Positions 1 to 8,243 of a DNA stretch of 37,292 nucleotides are shown one piece after another; the stretch's first letter is position 1; the number at the start of each line of letters is the position of its first letter. The DNA lies in NCBI GenBank assembly GCA_029260795.1, contig JAJDCO010000145.1:1-37292 (forward strand), read 5' to 3'. A model generated the notes under the pieces. That model made no database searches and was not told the DNA's origin. It saw nothing but the letters and a program-made list of their open reading frames with translations. A program made the translations under genes and the position numbers. The DNA comes from Planctomycetota bacterium. Lineage in GTDB: Bacteria > Planctomycetota > OFTM77.

Positions 1-654
1 TTCGGCACTCTCGCGACCGGCGTCCTGCTCGATCTGATCGTAGCCATCGAGGCCGACGAGCAGACACGTGAGCGGATGCCCATAGCGCCGCGACTTGCGG
101 AACTCCTCGCCGAGCTTGACGAGCACGTACATGCGATTGAACAAGCCGGTATCGGGATCCGTGAGCACGTCGACGAAGGTTCCGCTTTCGACAGTCAAGG
201 TGAAGTTCGGATCCAACTTGAGGCGCCCGTCCTGCACGGCCGCCTCGCGCTCCTCGAGCAAGGCATCGACGTCGGGCCGTTGGAACTTGTCGGCCAAGAG
301 CTCGTCGATGCCGGTCAGGTGCTCGCCACGTGAAAAGCTCCCATCGGCGGCGACGGATCGCGCCAGGCCGCGAGTGAAGGAGTCGTCTGCATCGAGAATG
401 AGCAGGACTCGCGGCGCGCCGCTGACGCCTCCGTGCTTCAGGCGACGACAGATCTCGAAGCCGCTCAAGCCGGCCAGCATGCCGCCGAGGACCACGGTCT
501 CGAAGGAGGACTCATCCGTGAGGCGATCCCAGGCAGCAGTTCCGGTTTCGACGCACACGACGGCATCGCCGCGCGTCTCGAAGAAAGCCTCGAGCTCGTT
601 CGCGGTCTTGGTATCCGCGTCTGCAATCAGGACTCGCTGGTGCTTTGCGGCCAT
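1..654 (-). CDS. Response-regulator-like receiver + GGDEF protein (3' end cut by window)
   Basis: The reading frame runs off the left edge; 218 residues are visible. Residues 5-125 resemble a CheY-type receiver, with the acidic start (D12, D14) and the stretch MLAGLSGFEICRRLK at 59-73. The position that should be the phosphorylated Asp is Gly57, and the usual Thr/Lys switch residues are not recognisable, so it is probably a pseudo-receiver. From about residue 160 a GGDEF domain begins: DPDTGLFNR at 166-174, then the DGYDQI segment. The GGDEF signature itself lies outside the window, so cyclase activity cannot be judged. GGDEF domains make cyclic di-GMP when intact. The ATG at 654 is preceded by an AGGAGAAGG ribosome site. 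The gene lies 99 nt downstream of the GTPase-kinase gene on the same strand, probably in one operon. No signal peptide is seen, so it should be cytoplasmic. Confidence 0.8.
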   Translation of the reverse strand, partial: MAAKHQRVLIADADTKTANELEAFFETRGDAVVCVETGTAAWDRLTDESSFETVVLGGMLAGLSGFEICRRLKHGGVSGAPRVLLILDADDSFTRGLARSVAADGSFSRGEHLTGIDELLADKFQRPDVDALLEEREAAVQDGRLKLDPNFTLTVESGTFVDVLTDPDTGLFNRMYVLVKLGEEFRKSRRYGHPLTCLLVGLDGYDQIEQDAGRESAE

Positions 655-753
655 CGACCTTCTCCTCTGCCTCAAACTCGAATGAGTGGCCGGCTCGGCG
701 AGCCAGGCACTGAACATGATAACCGATCGGGGACGTGTCAGGGCTCGGCCGGG

Positions 754-2385
754 TCAGGGGCGGGAGCTCTGCGGGGCGGCCTCCGTCGGGAGAGTGAACG
801 TGAACGTGCTGCCATGACCTGGAGTGCTCTCGACCTCGATCGTGCCGCGGTGGCGCTCGACGATCATTCGACTGAGCGGCAGCCCGAGACCGATCCCGGT
901 CGGCTTGTCGGTGTAGTGGTTTCCGAGCTGGCGGAATCGGTCGAAGATCGCGTCGTGGTCCTCGGATGCAATTCCGTCCCCACTGTCGGCGACCGAGATC
1001 TCGAGGCCGTCGCGCCCCTGGCGAGCGCTGAGGCGGACCTTGCCGTTCTCGGGCGAGAACTTGATGGCGTTGTCGATCAGGTTCTCGAAGACCTGAACGA
1101 GCCGGGTGCGGTTCCCGTGGATCTTCGGCAGACGAGGCGGCAAGCCGAGCAAGAACTCGACGCCGCGCTCGTTGGCGAGCGCGCGCTTGTTGCGCACGGA
1201 GGCGGTGATGAGCTCGCAGACGTCGATGGGCTCGAGCTTCCAGTTGGGAGTCTCGGCGCCGAGCGCCGCCAGGTCGAGGACCTTGGACACGAGCCCGGTG
1301 AGGCGCGCCGCTTCCTGACGAATGATGTCGAGAAACTCGTTTCGCTTCTCGGGCTCCTCGACGCCGAACTCCAGCAGGATGTCGACATAGGACTGGATCG
1401 AGGTCAGCGGTGTCCGGAACTCATGCGAGATCGAGGCGATGAAGTCGTCCTTGAGCTTGTCGAGCTGACGGAGCTCCGTATTGGCCTCCTCCAGCTCGGC
1501 CGTGCGCTCGCTGACCTTGTCCTCGAGGGAGTTCTTGAGCTGCTGAATCTCACCGTAGAGCCGGGCGACCTCGATGTTCGCGTGGACCGCACTCTGGAGC
1601 AGGTAATCGCGGTTGCCTTCCAAGTCGGTCGTGTCTTGATCGGCTGTGCTGACGAAGATCTCCTGACACCGCTCGGCGTCGGTGACCTCCGGGGCTGAAG
1701 GGTCGGCGAACTCATTCGCCTCTTCCTCGTGCAGACGGGCGAGGCGCTGGGCGAGCACCTCTCCGAAGGCCTCGTCTCCGTGTCCTGGCCGGATGCGATA
1801 GCGACGCGCCACCTCGTCGACCATTTGCCGGGCCACCTGACAGAAGGCGGGCCAAACGCCATGGCCTTTCAAGGCGCTGGTCTCGAACTCGGCGTATCGC
1901 CGGTCGGGATTGAACACGGCCCGCAGCTCGTCGAGCCCCAGGGCCTGGTCGAGGTCTCGCTTGTTGTACTGCAGGACGATGGGCGTCGAGTCCAGCTCGA
2001 GCCCGACGGTCTCGAGGTTCTCGAACAGATTCTCGAAGCTCTTGCGGGAGGCCTCGAGTCGATCGGGTGTCGAGTCGACGACGAACACGACGGCATCCGA
2101 GCTCGTGAGGACCGCTCGCCGAGTGCTGTTGTACTTGACCTGTCCGGGGACGGTGTAGCCCTGGATCTGCACCTGATAGCCGGCCACATCGATGAGATCG
2201 ATGGGGAGGAAGTCGAAGAACAGGGTCGTGTCGCCTTCAGTCTTGAAGGAGACGAGCTTCTGCCGTCCGCCCGGATCGATGTGACGGTGGACCTGCTGAA
2301 GGCTGGTCGTCTTGCCCCCTCGGGCAGGGCCGTAGTAGACGATCTTGGTGTTGATCGTGCGGGTGGCCAGGGAGACGATGCTCAT
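754..2385 (-). CDS. MglA-type small GTPase fused to a cytoplasmic histidine kinase
   Basis: This 543-aa protein has an MglA-like Ras-family GTPase domain at 1-195. Visible motifs are P-loop GPARGGKTT (19-27), the MglA-like segments FFDFLP and TVPGQVKYN, and the base-recognition motif NKRD. A linker and a predicted coiled coil (about 285-320) lead to a histidine-kinase core: H-box SHEFRTPL with phospho-accepting His321, N-box ENLIDNAIKF, G1 DSGDGI and G2 GIGLGLPLS. No membrane segment is seen. MglA proteins are polarity switches in gliding bacteria and are normally stand-alone. Here GTP binding may gate kinase output; this is inference. The start was set at ATG 2385 (MSIVSLATRT, where MglA homology begins) with GAAAGG upstream; an upstream in-frame ATG at 2460 would add 25 unrelated residues. 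The likely partner is the downstream receiver-GGDEF gene. Confidence 0.9.
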   Translation of the reverse strand: MSIVSLATRTINTKIVYYGPARGGKTTSLQQVHRHIDPGGRQKLVSFKTEGDTTLFFDFLPIDLIDVAGYQVQIQGYTVPGQVKYNSTRRAVLTSSDAVVFVVDSTPDRLEASRKSFENLFENLETVGLELDSTPIVLQYNKRDLDQALGLDELRAVFNPDRRYAEFETSALKGHGVWPAFCQVARQMVDEVARRYRIRPGHGDEAFGEVLAQRLARLHEEEANEFADPSAPEVTDAERCQEIFVSTADQDTTDLEGNRDYLLQSAVHANIEVARLYGEIQQLKNSLEDKVSERTAELEEANTELRQLDKLKDDFIASISHEFRTPLTSIQSYVDILLEFGVEEPEKRNEFLDIIRQEAARLTGLVSKVLDLAALGAETPNWKLEPIDVCELITASVRNKRALANERGVEFLLGLPPRLPKIHGNRTRLVQVFENLIDNAIKFSPENGKVRLSARQGRDGLEISVADSGDGIASEDHDAIFDRFRQLGNHYTDKPTGIGLGLPLSRMIVERHRGTIEVESTPGHGSTFTFTLPTEAAPQSSRP

Positions 2386-2827
2386 CGCACTGCCTTTCGC
2401 TCCAGTTCTGGTGAATCGCTGGCGGTGTCGAGCTCTAGATCGAGGCTGCCTGACGCCCACGATCGATCATCCCCAAGACGGGGGTAGAAACCTCGTTACA
2501 TGTCATCGGCAGCATCCTCGCCAGGCTTGTGCAGAAAACTAGGTCATGGTAGTATCCGCAGCCTTGAAATAGGAGGGCGAGAGAGCACCTCTCCTTGACT
2601 GCGGGAACTCTTTGTAAGGCAACACGTAACGTCCACAACTGCGAAGACATCGCGAGGGCTACTCCCACTCGAAGGATGCTCTGGGGAAGGCCTGAGACTT
2701 CCGCTCTCTTCGGCTGCCGGGAAAGTGATCGTCGAGATCAAGCCCTGCCACAACTTGAGAAAAGCGATATGCGGCTTGACGCAGTGACTCTTTGTGTTGC
2801 AGAGACATCAGAAGTAGAGGTGATGAG
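2386..2827. other. 442-nt divergent intergenic region, lower GC
   Basis: This region separates the divergent GTPase-kinase gene (minus) and the first small lipoprotein gene (plus). It is visibly poorer in G+C than the flanking kinase gene. The short frames in it lack ribosome sites and conserved features. A TTGACT hexamer lies near 2597 on the plus strand but has no convincing -10 partner. I see no RNA gene. Promoters for both flanking genes presumably lie here. Confidence 0.6.
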
Positions 2828-3313
2828 ATGCGCGCGATTTCGTGCTTGGTCTTGTTTCTTGGCCTAGCGTTGCAAGGCTGCAACTACAATGGCTACTGGT
2901 CGATGGGATCGACACGGCACTTGGTTGACAGTGAGGAACCTCCGGTTCTTGTCGACGAGCTTGGCACACCTACTTTTTGGGCATTCGATACAATAAACCT
3001 GGTGTGGACACTGCCCGCTGATGGAATCGGAAGGCTCGAAGAAGACGAGACTGGGCACAGGTGGTGGTCATTCATGAATTCTCGGAGCATGCCGACCAGA
3101 ATCCGATACTACGGGACACCCCCAGTGATAGCTGCTGCGTTGGACGTGCTCTTTTTTCCAGTCAGCGGTCCGCGGGATGCGCTCGTGTACCTCTTCGATG
3201 TTCTTCCGAACGAGGGAGACAGCATCGAGAAAGAACAGGTCCCTGAGATGCCGCTAGAGTATTATGACGGTCACTTCAGGACATCGACTGAACTCGCAAA
3301 GACAAGAGAATGA
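2828..3313 (+). CDS. Small lipoprotein of unknown function
   Basis: The 161-aa product begins with a lipoprotein signal peptide (MRAISCLVLFLGLALQGC) whose lipobox Cys is C18. The start at 2828 was chosen because a GAGGTG ribosome site precedes it and it gives a proper signal; a start at 2792 would put 12 charged residues before it. The mature part has a hydrophobic segment, AAALDVLFFPVSGPRDALVYLFD, that faintly recalls the LPxSLxxDTLLLPxD stretch of YceK/DUF1375 lipoproteins. That resemblance is weak and I do not assign a family. Codon use is less GC-biased than in neighbouring genes, which may reflect transfer or relaxed selection. It is followed closely by another lipoprotein gene on the same strand. 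Confidence 0.75.
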   Translation: MRAISCLVLFLGLALQGCNYNGYWSMGSTRHLVDSEEPPVLVDELGTPTFWAFDTINLVWTLPADGIGRLEEDETGHRWWSFMNSRSMPTRIRYYGTPPVIAAALDVLFFPVSGPRDALVYLFDVLPNEGDSIEKEQVPEMPLEYYDGHFRTSTELAKTRE

Positions 3314-3465
3314 TCGATCACTTGATCAGAAACCGCGGCCTATCTGTCGAGTACGGATCGCAGCCGCGCGAAGCCAAAGCAACACATCTAATCCCCACTG
3401 GGCGAAAGACTTCGTGTTTCAGCGCTTCATTGGATTGGAGCTGTGAAGTGACAAGGAGATTTATC

Positions 3466-4116
3466 ATGCGCGCGAAGCTGCCCTTGTTGGCGCTCAGCGG
3501 ACTAGCCCTGGCTCTCGCTGCGGGATGTACAGCGACCCGACAGGAAACCAAGGAAGCAGCGGGCGAGCCCTATTATCACGACCCATTTGTTCGCATCGGG
3601 GCGTATTGCGAGGATCGACTGCTCGATCTTGTGGACATTGTAGGCATCAAGATCCTCGCGGGTGGAGGAGTCAAGGCTGGCATCGGAATTGGCCCCTATC
3701 GGTCCCCGGCGAGCGTGGGATGGTACAATTACTCAAAGTACGGATTCGAAGGACGGGCTGCAGGCATCTGGCAAGAGTCCGGCGGCGAGTTGATTTTTCC
3801 ACTTGAGCACGAAATCACTGCCCGAGAAGGGAATCGCGGGCTCTTTGAGAACGTCGACGAATACTACGACATCGTAGCCGCCTCCGAAAACGTCTCAAGC
3901 TACCGCGAGTACCCTCTCAACCGCTATCGCAATTACGGCGACATTCAAGTAACGGCCTTCCCCTTCTTCGTGGGTGTTGAGGCCAATATCAGCCCGGTCC
4001 AAATCGGCGACTTCATCCTAGGCTGGCTGACCATCGACATTGTTCAGGACGATCACGCGTCGCGCCTCAATGAGGAAGAAGTAGAAGACGAGCGAGGCTT
4101 GGCGGACCTTGACTAG
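3466..4116 (+). CDS. Lipoprotein of unknown function, probable partner of the preceding lipoprotein
   Basis: The 216-aa product starts with a lipoprotein signal ending LALAAGC, giving lipidated Cys21. The ATG at 3466 has an AAGGAG ribosome site at good spacing; the longer in-frame start at 3310 would bury the signal inside the protein and is rejected. The mature protein has a Gly-rich stretch KILAGGGVKAGIGIGPYRSP around residues 65-85 and two Tyr/Asn-rich segments (SREYPLNRYRNYGD type), then an acidic C-terminus. This pattern recalls small outer-membrane-associated lipoproteins, but I recognise no family. It shares the lower-GC composition of the preceding gene, from which it is separated by 152 nt, and is followed by a hairpin. 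Confidence 0.75.
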   Translation: MRAKLPLLALSGLALALAAGCTATRQETKEAAGEPYYHDPFVRIGAYCEDRLLDLVDIVGIKILAGGGVKAGIGIGPYRSPASVGWYNYSKYGFEGRAAGIWQESGGELIFPLEHEITAREGNRGLFENVDEYYDIVAASENVSSYREYPLNRYRNYGDIQVTAFPFFVGVEANISPVQIGDFILGWLTIDIVQDDHASRLNEEEVEDERGLADLD

Positions 4117-4158
4117 CCAAGATGCTTGACGCTCCCAAATACTGACTCTACAGCCACC

Positions 4159-4195
4159 CCCGGGCCCGTGACCTGAACAAGGCTGCGGGCCCGGG
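4159..4195 (+). terminator. Candidate terminator hairpin after the two lipoprotein genes
   Basis: A perfect 10-bp inverted repeat, CCCGGGCCCG (4159-4168) against CGGGCCCGGG (4186-4195), encloses a 17-nt loop and is followed by TCATTCTTGCTT. The stem is very strong but the T-tract is imperfect. It lies 43 nt after the lipoprotein stop codon. Confidence 0.55.
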
Positions 4196-4363
4196 TCATT
4201 CTTGCTTAACTGCGAATGGCAGTAAGAGGCGCTTTGTCTGAAGCGTTGAAATAGTAGTCGGGCGCACGCTCGTGGCTTGCGCAGCGATGCGAGCCCGCCT
4301 CGCGGCTCTGCGAATCGTGTGACGGGATCCGCTGCTGGAATCATTCTCGGGGGCTAGGAGCCA

Positions 4364-6607
4364 ATGCAAGTGCGAGCAAACCTCCGACCGGTGTGTTTTC
4401 TCTTGCTACTCCTCGGCGCCTGCAAGGAAGGCTCGGGGCGCAGCCCGTTTGCCGGGTTCCCCTCGGTTCGTGGGGTCGTGATCGACTCGGTCGACGAGAC
4501 CGCCGCCATCGTCCCGGTGCGGCCGGATACGACGAACGTGACGCAGAACACGAACGTCGACGGCCGCTTCTCGATCCCGACCTTGAATCAGCCGCAGATC
4601 ATTCACGTCGGAGCCGGCCGGGACACGGCGGCAGCGATCTTCCGCTTCGATCCTGCCGAGTACCCCGACTACGAGCTGCCGACGCCGATCTACGTCTCTC
4701 GGATCAACCGAAGCCGCGCGATTCGCATCGATCCGAACCGGATCGACGACATCGTGCTGGCGAGCCCGGACGTCCCGGGTCTCGAGATCGCGCTGCCCTC
4801 GTTTCATGAGGTCATCTTCCCGCTCGGCTTCGCACCCGACGTGCTCCTGGTCCCGATCGCTCCCGACCGGCTGTCGACTCCGCTGCCCGAAGGGCGAGCC
4901 ACGCGGCAGCTGTTCCAGGTCGAGCCACTGGGCGTCGAGTTCAACCCGCCGGTCTCGGCACGCCTGCCCAACATCGACGGCCTGCGCCCGGGCGCGACGG
5001 TCGACGTCTACCGGTTGGTGCCGCAGACCGGTCGGTGGACGGCCATCGACACCGCTGTGGTCGAGGCATCCGGAACTCGCCTCGACGGAGCGTTGCTCCC
5101 CGGGGGGGGGATGTATGCCTTCGCACCTCGCCCTCTGCCGCCGACGGTCACCTTGATCGGCACGGTCGAGTCACCGAGTGGCGCGCCGGTGGAACGGGCC
5201 ATGGTCGTGGCGGCCTTCGGCTACTCCGACCGGACCAATCCCGCCGGGGACTTTCGGATCGAGGGCGTACCCGCCACGATCGGCTCGATCACCGTCCGCC
5301 TCCTGACGCAATCCAATCATCCGTTCGAGCAGTTGCTGTTCGGTCCTCTCGACCTGACACCCGATACCGTGATCGATCTCGGTCGGCTCACGCTCGACGC
5401 CCGTCAGCCCGACATCATCCGACCGACCTTCACGATCACCCCCGCTGACGAGGCCGAAGGCGTCTCGATCAACACGCTCTTCACCGTCAACTTCCAGCCC
5501 GTCCCGCTCGACGAGCGCAGCGCTCACAGCGGCTCTCTCCTGCTTCGATATCAGGCTGCTGAAGGAGGAGAGCGCTTCTCACTCGGCCAAACGATCCTCT
5601 CACCCAACAACCGAACGCTGGTCTTCGCGATCCGCCAACAGCTCCAGCCCAACTCGGACTACACTGTCATCTTCTCGCCGTTCTTGACCGGAACCGACGG
5701 GAACATGATCGACCCGAGGGAGCTCGAGCGGACGTTCTCGACCGGCGACGACGAGGCCGTGCCGACCGACCCGACGCTGTTCGGACCGGAGCGACGCGAG
5801 GTCGAGATCGGTGAAACGCTTCCCCTCCTCGGCGTCGGCTTCGACGGCTCGGCCTCGGTCACGCTGGACGGAGACCCGGTCTCGGTGCTGAGTGAAGACC
5901 CGTGGACGATCACGATCGAGATCCCTGATCGGGCGGCGGGAGCCAACCTCGACCTGCGTGCCATCTCTGCGGCGGGTGCGATCCCTGAGAAGACGCCCGT
6001 CTCGGTGACGCTCCGCCCGACGCTCACCGACGTCACTCCGAACGTCCTGAGTGCAGCCGGTGGGGAGACGATCACCCTGAATGGCACGGCCCTGGGCACG
6101 GCTGAGCTCGACTTCAACGGCGTGCTCGTTCCGGATGTCGCCAGCGTCGATACGAAGTCGATCGAGGCCATCGTGCCTCCCGGCACGCTGTCGGGTCCGC
6201 TGACGATCACGGTCGGCGGCGTCCGCCCGAAAGCGCCCCTCTACTTCGTGACGCCGACGGCCGTCGATGCGACCTCGCCGACCGTCGTCGAATCATCCCC
6301 CTCCGATGGCGCCTCGGATGTGGCGCGCCGCCCGACGATTCGACTGACCTTCTCCGAGCGGCTGAGCCGCGACTCGTTCTTCGTGGTCTCCGATGGGATC
6401 GAGGAGGTGGCGGGTACCTTGCGAATCCGTCAGGACGGGGATCAGGCCATCGCCACCTTCGTCCCACTCTTCGATCTGGCTCCGCAGACCGAGTACGTCG
6501 TCACCGCCTCGGGCGGGATCATCGATCTCGGCAGCAATCCGCTCGATCAAGACGCCGATGCACCCGGCGCGCAGGCCTTCATCAGTCGATTCACGACCCA
6601 GGACTGA
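4364..6607 (+). CDS. Large Ig-fold surface lipoprotein (TIG/IPT and Big_5-like domains)
   Basis: The 747-aa product has a lipoprotein signal peptide with lipobox LLLGAC (Cys20), so it is lipid-anchored, probably in the outer membrane. Rough domain order: an N-terminal beta region (about 30-255); a carboxypeptidase-regulatory-like fold (about 262-345, GTVESPSGAPVERAMV and GDFRIEGVPA); a Big_5-like domain (about 352-465, with TPADEAEGVS); two IPT/TIG-like domains (about 470-548 and 551-627, the second with VTPNVLSAAGGETITLNG); and a final Big_5-like domain (about 638-747, SPSDGASDVARRPTIRLTFSE). Such chains serve as surface stalks or adhesins; no catalytic motif is seen. AGGAG precedes the ATG. 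A run of nine G at about 5101-5109 sits inside the gene. Confidence 0.85.
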   Translation: MQVRANLRPVCFLLLLLGACKEGSGRSPFAGFPSVRGVVIDSVDETAAIVPVRPDTTNVTQNTNVDGRFSIPTLNQPQIIHVGAGRDTAAAIFRFDPAEYPDYELPTPIYVSRINRSRAIRIDPNRIDDIVLASPDVPGLEIALPSFHEVIFPLGFAPDVLLVPIAPDRLSTPLPEGRATRQLFQVEPLGVEFNPPVSARLPNIDGLRPGATVDVYRLVPQTGRWTAIDTAVVEASGTRLDGALLPGGGMYAFAPRPLPPTVTLIGTVESPSGAPVERAMVVAAFGYSDRTNPAGDFRIEGVPATIGSITVRLLTQSNHPFEQLLFGPLDLTPDTVIDLGRLTLDARQPDIIRPTFTITPADEAEGVSINTLFTVNFQPVPLDERSAHSGSLLLRYQAAEGGERFSLGQTILSPNNRTLVFAIRQQLQPNSDYTVIFSPFLTGTDGNMIDPRELERTFSTGDDEAVPTDPTLFGPERREVEIGETLPLLGVGFDGSASVTLDGDPVSVLSEDPWTITIEIPDRAAGANLDLRAISAAGAIPEKTPVSVTLRPTLTDVTPNVLSAAGGETITLNGTALGTAELDFNGVLVPDVASVDTKSIEAIVPPGTLSGPLTITVGGVRPKAPLYFVTPTAVDATSPTVVESSPSDGASDVARRPTIRLTFSERLSRDSFFVVSDGIEEVAGTLRIRQDGDQAIATFVPLFDLAPQTEYVVTASGGIIDLGSNPLDQDADAPGAQAFISRFTTQD

Positions 6608-6672
6608 GCTCACTCGTACACCGAGCGCCCCTTCAAGGGCCGGAGCCGTTCGGCGACTCTCGAAAGGCGCTC

Positions 6673-6681
6673 TGCTAGACT
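6673..6681 (+). promoter_or_regulatory. Extended -10 promoter candidate for the FGE-like/lpxB genes
   Basis: TGC followed by TAGACT forms an extended -10 element (TGnTATAAT type), 61 nt before the next start codon. No good -35 is present at the expected distance, which extended -10 promoters can tolerate. The same TGCTAGA core occurs in front of the microcompartment operon. Confidence 0.35.
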
Positions 6682-6742
6682 AAACCACGAGGCGCTGGAT
6701 ACCGGGGAAGCCCATCCCCAGACGCTCGGCGGGAGATGGAAG

Positions 6743-8041
6743 ATGAGAGCGACGTTCACGGTGCTGTGCTTGCTCGGAGCGTGGCTCGGTGTCTCGAGTG
6801 CCGGTCGAGCTGAGGACGAGGATCGGCTTTCGACGGAAGTGCAAAAGCTCGAGGCGCAGATCGCGGCCCGGCTCGAAGCGCTCCGAAAGGAGTACGCCGA
6901 GCTGGAGAGCCTCCAAGGCCAGCTGAAGAACGCCGACCGAGGCCCGCTGCCAGACGCCATCGCTCGAGCGGTCTTCGAGGGTCGAAGCGACCTCGCGCCG
7001 CCCGCGCCCGATCGCGGCAGCCGCAGCTTGGCCGCCATCCGACGAGAGCTCCGGAGCTTGCTTAGAAAGCAGCCGGACATACCGGCAGCCTTGGTCAACG
7101 GCTTGGCGGTCGAGATCGCTCGTCAGTACGGCGGCGATCCGGACGGAGTCAACTCGATCGAGAAGGTCGGTCAGTGGAGCCTCGCTGCCTTGGACCGGAT
7201 CTTGGAACCGGATCGTCCGTTCCATGATATCTGGAACGACTCCCTCTTCGAGCAAGCACCCGTGGCGATCTCTTGGCGCGACGATCAGGCGAAGCTCGCC
7301 GACCTGCAAGCCAAGCTCGACCGTTTGCTCAACCCCAGCGCTGGAGATCCCGATGCGCCCGCGGGCATGGTCAAGATCCCGGGGGGCACCTACGAGGTCG
7401 GACCCGATGTCGGCTGGGAGCGAAAGCGTCGGCGGGCAAACCTCAGGGCCTACTACCTCGATGTGCATGAAGTCGCGAACGGCTTGTACAAGGCGTTCTG
7501 GGATCAAATCGAAGACGAAGAGCTCAAGGAGGATTTCCGCCCTCGCTTCTGGATTCGGAGCGGCGGAACCTGGGACGTTCCCAAGGGTCGACTCGATCAT
7601 CCGGTCACCGGAGTGAGCTGGCCAGCCGCGGCCGCCTATGCCGCCTGGGCGAACAAGCGATTGCCGACCGAGGACGAGTGGCAGATCGCGGCCCGCGGCG
7701 AGCAGGCAAGACGGTATCCCTGGGGCGATCAGTTCGATTCGCGACGCTGCAACGGAAGCCTCTCGGGTCGGGAAGACACCGTCATCGTCGGAACGAGTCC
7801 GGGCGGGGCCAGCCCGTTCGGTTGTCTCGACATGGCGGGCAACGTCGAGGAATGGACAGCCAGCCTTCGGGACGGTAAGGTCCTCAAGCGCGAGCCCCGA
7901 CTGCTTCAAGACCAAGTGGTGGTTCGAGGCGGGGGCTATCAAAGTCGCCCCGAAGAGCTCGCGACGAACTGGCGCTGGGTCTACCCGCCCGGCACGACGC
8001 AACCGTATCTCGGATTCCGCTGTGCCCGCGATGCCCGATAG
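6743..8041 (+). CDS. Secreted FGE-sulfatase-domain protein with N-terminal coiled coil
   Basis: The 432-aa product has an N-terminal signal peptide (about 1-23, LGVSSAGRAED), a charged helical/coiled region (25-75), a middle region, and an FGE/SUMF1-type domain from about 207 to the end. Hallmarks seen: GMVKIPGGTYEVG, DVHEVANGLYKAFW, HPVTGVSWPAAAAYAAWANKRLPTEDEW, YPWGD, MAGNVEEWTAS and YLGFRCAR. In true formylglycine-generating enzymes two Cys act near the C-terminus; here the equivalent segment VVRGGGYQSRPEELATNWR has none, so it probably does not activate sulfatases and may serve in binding or structure. The location should be periplasmic. The stop codon overlaps the next gene by 11 nt, suggesting coupling to the small membrane protein and lpxB. 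Confidence 0.85.
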   Translation: MRATFTVLCLLGAWLGVSSAGRAEDEDRLSTEVQKLEAQIAARLEALRKEYAELESLQGQLKNADRGPLPDAIARAVFEGRSDLAPPAPDRGSRSLAAIRRELRSLLRKQPDIPAALVNGLAVEIARQYGGDPDGVNSIEKVGQWSLAALDRILEPDRPFHDIWNDSLFEQAPVAISWRDDQAKLADLQAKLDRLLNPSAGDPDAPAGMVKIPGGTYEVGPDVGWERKRRRANLRAYYLDVHEVANGLYKAFWDQIEDEELKEDFRPRFWIRSGGTWDVPKGRLDHPVTGVSWPAAAAYAAWANKRLPTEDEWQIAARGEQARRYPWGDQFDSRRCNGSLSGREDTVIVGTSPGGASPFGCLDMAGNVEEWTASLRDGKVLKREPRLLQDQVVVRGGGYQSRPEELATNWRWVYPPGTTQPYLGFRCARDAR

Positions 8042-8243
8042 CTCGGCGGAGCCGCCTCCGCTCGGCCGCTGGGCCGAATGGCGAATCACGCTGCGACTCG
8101 CCGGGATGCTTCTGCTCACGCTCGGCGAGATCGCACTGATTCCGTGCCACGTGCTGGTCCAATTGATTCTCTTCCGCCGCTCACACCTGGCCACCTGGAA
8201 GATCCTCGAGAGCGAGGCGCCCGAGCGCGTCAGCGGCTCGTGA
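8031..8243 (+). CDS. Small membrane protein between FGE-like gene and lpxB
   Basis: This 70-aa frame starts inside the last codons of the FGE-like gene (11-nt overlap) and its TGA overlaps the GTG start of lpxB (GTGA), the typical arrangement of translationally coupled genes. The protein has a hydrophobic core LRLAGMLLLTLGEIALIPCHVLVQLILF (about residues 23-50), long enough for one membrane span or a hairpin, followed by a charged tail. No family is recognised. The tight overlaps on both sides are the main argument that it is real. It may link to envelope lipid synthesis through lpxB; that is inference. Confidence 0.65.
   Translation: MPDSSAEPPPLGRWAEWRITLRLAGMLLLTLGEIALIPCHVLVQLILFRRSHLATWKILESEAPERVSGS

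Noticed and set aside
433..1698. A long plus-strand open frame of 421 codons opposite the kinase gene
   Set aside because: It lies antisense to the clearly conserved GTPase-kinase and receiver genes, has no ribosome site and its product has only the Glu/Leu/Val-rich make-up of a complementary frame in GC-rich DNA.
2386..2827. tRNA or other structured RNA gene in the low-GC gap
   Set aside because: No cloverleaf, T-loop consensus (GTTCRANNC in context) or known RNA signature could be found by eye.
6743..8041. Sulfatase-activating formylglycine-generating enzyme
   Set aside because: The domain fold matches but the catalytic cysteines are absent, so only the fold is claimed.
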